A DNA stretch of 64,000 nucleotides, taken from assembly GCF_051020955.1 (NCBI RefSeq), contig NW_027476187.1, forward strand, positions 372,001-436,000, in the 5' to 3' direction. The notes beneath the pieces were generated by a model, which ran no database searches, was not told where the DNA came from, and saw nothing but the letters and a program-made list of their open reading frames with translations. The position numbers and the translations under genes were made by a program. This stretch comes from Megalopta genalis (taxonomy: Eukaryota > Arthropoda > Insecta > Hymenoptera > Halictidae). Positions 59,781 through 64,000 of the stretch are shown in pieces (position 1 is the stretch's first letter; every line of letters starts with the position of its first letter).

Positions 59781-62290
59781 TAAATATTGCAAATATGAAT
59801 CTGAATGGAATTTGTACAACCTGCGACTAAACGCAATCTTGTCAAAAAAACCATACATCCGTCGATCGCGCGAAGTGCTCAGCAGTTTTATGGTTAAAAC
59901 CGATAAAAAACACAACTCGAGGTTCCGAGTGCAAGCGGGGCCAGGTGAGAGAGCGTTAAGAGCGGTTGCTGGCGGAGCCACTAGAAAATCGTCTAGGCTG
60001 TGATCGTCGGAAGCTTAAGGTGACATCTCGATGGCTTATCCGGGCTGAGACACCCCGTGCATCATCAGCGGCAGACTATTTCGCGGGCTCGACGCGCCGA
60101 GCAGAATTCGCGACACACCCTCGTTATACCATTCATTAAGAGACTTTGCGAGCATCCACGTTGGTCGTGCGACATCAAGAACTAATTTGAAACCGGCGGC
60201 GGATTCCGCGAGATTTGAAGGAAAACGATGCGTGAACGCCGCGCCGGTCTCATTTAATTCGCTCGTCTCATCGCGTCAAGCGTAATGTAAAGAAGTGCCT
60301 CGTTTAATCGCCGTCTCCCCACCCGCCCCTCCACCCGTTCCTCTGCCTTCGTTTGCCCGACTGCACTTTCCACTTTTCCCAGTGCCAGGCCGCGAAACGT
60401 GGCCTCTTTTTACCTCGCGGTCTTTTTTTGCCGGCTGCGCGGTTACCTCCATTCACGCCGGTGTACGCGGGATTTCGCGGTAAATTCCACGACAGTTATT
60501 GTCTAGACTAGAGCATTAACGAGGCCGAAGCCTGCTCTGACCGGGCGAAGTGGTGCTCACTTATTAAGGAACCGGGACTTGGATCCATCGCGCCCTCGCT
60601 GTTAAGTTCATTGGACCGGGGAGTCAGAAGACCCGGTCTTAACTCATCTGTCGGCTGCAAGGAGTTGTATGTTTGTTTTAAGTATTTCGCCGGCTATAAT
60701 GCCGGCGATAATAATATGAAAGTAGTGATGGTCGTTCTGCCAGGCGACCGCGGCGGCGGGTGCTCGGCACCGCACGCCAACCGCTACAACGGCATTTCTT
60801 GCCGTCTTGCCGCCCCCAAGATACCACACGACAGCAATAGTGCAGCGTGCTAGGCCAGCGGGCGGCTATTTACGTATTTGCTTCTGATAAATTTATAGAG
60901 CTGACTGCTGAACCCAACACAGCCAGCCCGTGTCATTGAAGTAATTTTGGCACCGCTCGACAAACCAAAGGGCTGCAGATGCATTCTACCCAGACAAGCC
61001 CGAAGGCCGCGGGTAGGAAATACACCACCGACAAGCCCGAGGGCCGCGGGTGGTAGTAGCAATAATACCGTCGACCACGGTAGCGGGCGCCAAGCGCCAC
61101 ACGCAAGCACCGCGTCGACCCAGCGTCACAGACCTGTAGTAGGGAAGTCAATTGTAATCATGTCATGCACCACCATGTTTATATCTATCATTGGCCCCTG
61201 CTCTTGCCTCTCTTGTCACCTGTTAGCGCGCACATGAACTTAACGAGATCCATGTCCAATTCTAACAAGTTACTCCTCTGCGCGCAGGTCCTAGCAAAAG
61301 AAACGCTCGCCGCTAACGCAGAGGGATGCCATTGCCCTGTTTTGCCGCCCATACTGATGTGCGTTGCCCAGTCCCCGCCGCGAGGAGGCGGGGTTGGTCT
61401 TTGGAGACCAAATTCCACGACAATGTTCCTTCCAGAATCTCGAGAGGTTTCGACGGTACTTTCGAGCGCGGCTTATTATCGTGTCGATGTAAACGGCCGT
61501 TCGCCGCGCCAGCGAGAACCAAAGCGAACGGAACCGATATTCCGGTTTGGTGACGCCGTCTCGCAAAGCTTATCATCCCTTATACCAAGGCGGCTTCCGG
61601 GTTCCCCGCCGATTCTATTCTGTTTCCCTTTTGTTTCCACGCCGTTTATCGACCTGCCGCGGATATCTATTCTCGTACACGCAGCGCGCAGCTCAGCTGT
61701 TCCGCTCCGGGAACATGGAACGTGCAGGGTCTTCGACGACTAGGATTACTGTTGGTAACGAAACGGCCGTTTCGGAGCTTTACGGAAAGAGGCATACGGA
61801 TTTTTCCTCTGCCGATACATTCGTCTCCCCCCCCATTTTTTACGTTTTTGTTTTTTAGGGTAAGTACGTCATTCACTGAGCCTATTACAGCGACGACCGA
61901 TGTTCCCAAAAATCCGCAGTACTTTTTATCTGTGTTGCTCGTCTTGAACATTTCGATTGTACATCGATGTCTTTTGTATATGTACATATATCGATTCAAG
62001 TATAGAGAGAACGTGAAATATTTAATAAAATATGCAAGACAGTTTTTGAGCGAGGTACTGTGTCCATCAAAGTGATGTTCGAAGTTTTCGACAAATTGAA
62101 CGTTTTTTTTTTACCTATATCTCACTTTTTGATACATTTCAATTATTCGTTTGTGTCTTTTGCATTAGTACAAATTTGATCATTATTGAAATATAGAAGG
62201 AACACAAGATGTTTGGCAAAATACACAAAAGAGTTTTCGAGCGAACCGTGTCCACTAAGGAGTTAACTACTGCGTGATAATTATGTTTGT
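59781..62290. other. GC-richer intergenic DNA, no gene recognised
   Basis: Many overlapping open frames on both strands follow the GC content, the longest 192 codons at 61,165-61,743; none has a recognisable domain. A 39-bp direct repeat around gacaagcccgagggccgcgg lies at about 60,992 and 61,030, and two abutting hairpins at 61,373-61,411. A first exon or promoter is possible but unsupported. Confidence 0.45.
61373..61411. other. Two abutting perfect hairpins
   Basis: Stem ccccgcc/ggcgggg (61,373-61,379 and 61,387-61,393, 7-base loop) is followed without a gap by stem ttggtct/agaccaa (61,394-61,400 and 61,405-61,411, 4-base loop). No T-run follows and no RNA family was recognised. Confidence 0.5.
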
Positions 62291-62545
62291 ATTTGTCGAA
62301 TAAATCATATTAAATTCTCGCATTCTTTTATTTTGTTCAATTTCCAATAACAAAAATGTAACGCATCTTATTGGATAAATACGGAATTAAATATACCTGT
62401 CAATTAGTGTAGGATAATTAATTTTCTATTTACCGAATATGTCATATTAAATATTCGTATTTTTCTTATTTTGTTCAATTTCCAATAGAAAAAATGTAAC
62501 GCGTCTAATTCGATAAATATAAAATGAATTATCCCTGTCAACGAA
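62291..62545. repeat. Diverged tandem duplication, period about 138 bp
   Basis: The block ttgttcaatttccaata, then aaaatgtaacgc, then a .ct.att.gataaat word occurs at 62,333 and again at 62,471. The flanking tttgtcgaataaatcatatt/tttaccgaatatgtcatatt words also match. It shares the attcgataaat word with the repeat at 22,634. Confidence 0.7.
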
Positions 62546-64000
62546 CCAAAGGCACAGCAATCGGTCACCCCACAGTAACCGGCTCCACTTCCCTAACATT
62601 CGGCGGATACCGTCTGGAAACTGTGAACGTGACGCGGTTACATTCACCGAAGTTAGCTATTATTTCTTTTTTATCCCTGAGCCATTCCTCTATTTCCCCA
62701 CGCGATACCGAGTGTGTTTACTGGTACTTTCGGGGCCGGAATGCGCGACTGGTATTTCGGTATCATCCGCGAAGGATGCGGAATGATCGCGGAATGTGAG
62801 AATCGTCTGAATCTCGGAAACAGCGTTTTCGTCATGTTCGCGACATAAACCTGGTCGAAGGAGAGACAGAGACGAGCCAAACTTTCTCGAGATGATGGAA
62901 TTCCGTGGCGTACGCGCGGTCCCGAGTTTTGCTGGGACAAATTCCGCGCGTATACGCAATCGCCGTAAACGGCTCGAACGCAATTAGAGCCAGACGTTTC
63001 GCTTTGACTGAAGTCCTAACGGCACCGCATCCGACGAATCAATCCGGAACAGTAATTAAGAATGGCATCGTGGGACACCTTTGTGCGTATCGTCCTCGGC
63101 GGTCGTCCATCCTTTATAGTTTTCCCGTTAATTACGCGTGCCTGCCGCGACTCCAAGCTCACCGTCGCGGAGCTACGTCTACGACGGAAGCAATAAAATT
63201 GTAATCACGGACGTCGGTCTCGCAGTCGGGCAATAATACGATTCTTACGTTGCTCGAGGAAATTGCAGTGGATCCGTTGGACGCTGAGTAACCCCGGTGA
63301 GATTTATTCAACGTTTTCGACACATTTTTCTTGTACCGGCTGCTCGGCGGAACGCGTTCCCCGCTACTCACAATGTGTTTAACGAGCGCAGAGTGTTAGT
63401 CGCTAAGGTAACTAGGTCGAGATGATCGAGTTAAGTCTAAAAGCGGCATTCGGGGTGGAAAGGGAAGGGAACGATAAGCATTTTATCTTTTGCACTGTGG
63501 AAAATGTTGAGTGACACGTGTACAAGCTCCCGATACCTTCCGGCGAACGTGTTTCGCGGTGGAAATAAAGCAATTGTCGTTGCACAAACTGTGCTCGCGC
63601 CGTTTAGGTAGATCTTTGATCATTCCGTTCGCACAGAAAATGGTTTCATTGCTTTTATAAAGGTGCTTACGGATCATCCGCGTTCAGGACTGCCATCGGA
63701 GGTAGACGAAAACGAAGTTCGAAATTTAAAAAATTTTTAAAATTGATAAAAATACAAAATTCATCGGTCCAAGCGATTTCTGAAATGTCCAATGTCTCGA
63801 GGTCAACCTAGAAACATATTGAAGCTTCAAATAGACCAGTTTATGGAACTGGTAAGATATTAAGAAAGATATTTGTAAGTATTGGACGGAACTGTCGCTG
63901 TCGTTGATCTTTTTTTATTCGATACGAACAAATAATTGCTCCAGCTACAATTGAGCCGTTTATTTTGAAAGTGGCATAAGTTACTTTTTCAAAAAAATCG
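62546..64000. other. Intergenic DNA, no gene recognised
   Basis: Mixed composition; open frames up to about 100 codons on both strands in the GC-richer part, none recognised. The window ends in unique sequence. Confidence 0.5.

Noticed and set aside
61165..61743. A 192-codon plus-strand frame as a gene
   Set aside because: Overlapping frames of similar quality exist on both strands in this GC-richer zone, and no domain or conserved motif is seen.

Overview
The window looks like a non-coding, repeat-rich stretch of an insect nuclear genome. Hymenoptera (ant or bee) is my best guess. The grounds are the AT-rich base composition, Ty3/gypsy, R1-clade, mariner and TTAA-flanked (piggyBac-type) elements, F-box relics of a kind I associate with Hymenoptera, and the absence of operon-like coding. 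The order is inference; no single gene proves it. I found no intact protein-coding gene, no rRNA, no convincing tRNA and no CRISPR array.

Layout. 1-14,388 is one minisatellite built from 30-bp units arranged in higher-order blocks of 150 and 180 bp, changing to 90-bp blocks at the right edge. It runs off the left end of the window. It abuts a T-rich roughly 10-bp degenerate repeat (14,389-14,734), then a TAGAGG hexamer array (14,735-15,914). 15,915-36,451 is mostly single-copy intergenic DNA with small tandem repeats, inverted repeats, a TAGAGA/CT microsatellite field (26,850-27,420) and a CT run (27,899-27,958). 36,452-40,611 is a Ty3/gypsy LTR retrotransposon with two 396-bp LTRs. Its gag carries an N-terminal SAP motif and a zinc knuckle; its pol has protease, RT, RNase H and both ends of integrase but lacks the integrase catalytic core. 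It is broken by stops and frameshifts.

40,612-64,000 is intergenic DNA seeded with decayed elements: long foldback elements of one family (41,460-41,677 and 56,343-56,608, perhaps a fragment near 21,258), a possible foldback at 44,215, a 501-bp internally deleted mariner with TIRs and TA target duplication (45,269-45,769), a 30-bp perfect palindrome (46,487), two F-box relics on the minus strand (46,951-47,346 and about 49,200-49,448), TTAA-flanked MITEs (49,660-49,875 and 52,267-52,556), AT-rich hairpins, a 44-bp array whose units each carry a palindrome (54,119-54,485), the 3' tail of an R1-clade LINE (to 56,069) with a 13-bp hairpin just after its stop, and a 55-bp tandem array (59,409-59,780).

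How parts relate. The genes seen are all mobile-element genes or relics, so there is no host pathway to reconstruct. The strongest biological stories are the multi-level satellite architecture at the left edge, the SAP-bearing gypsy gag with a lost integrase core, and several small non-autonomous elements whose ends can be read directly. Long open frames in 1-15,900 come from repeat units whose lengths are multiples of three and are not evidence of genes.
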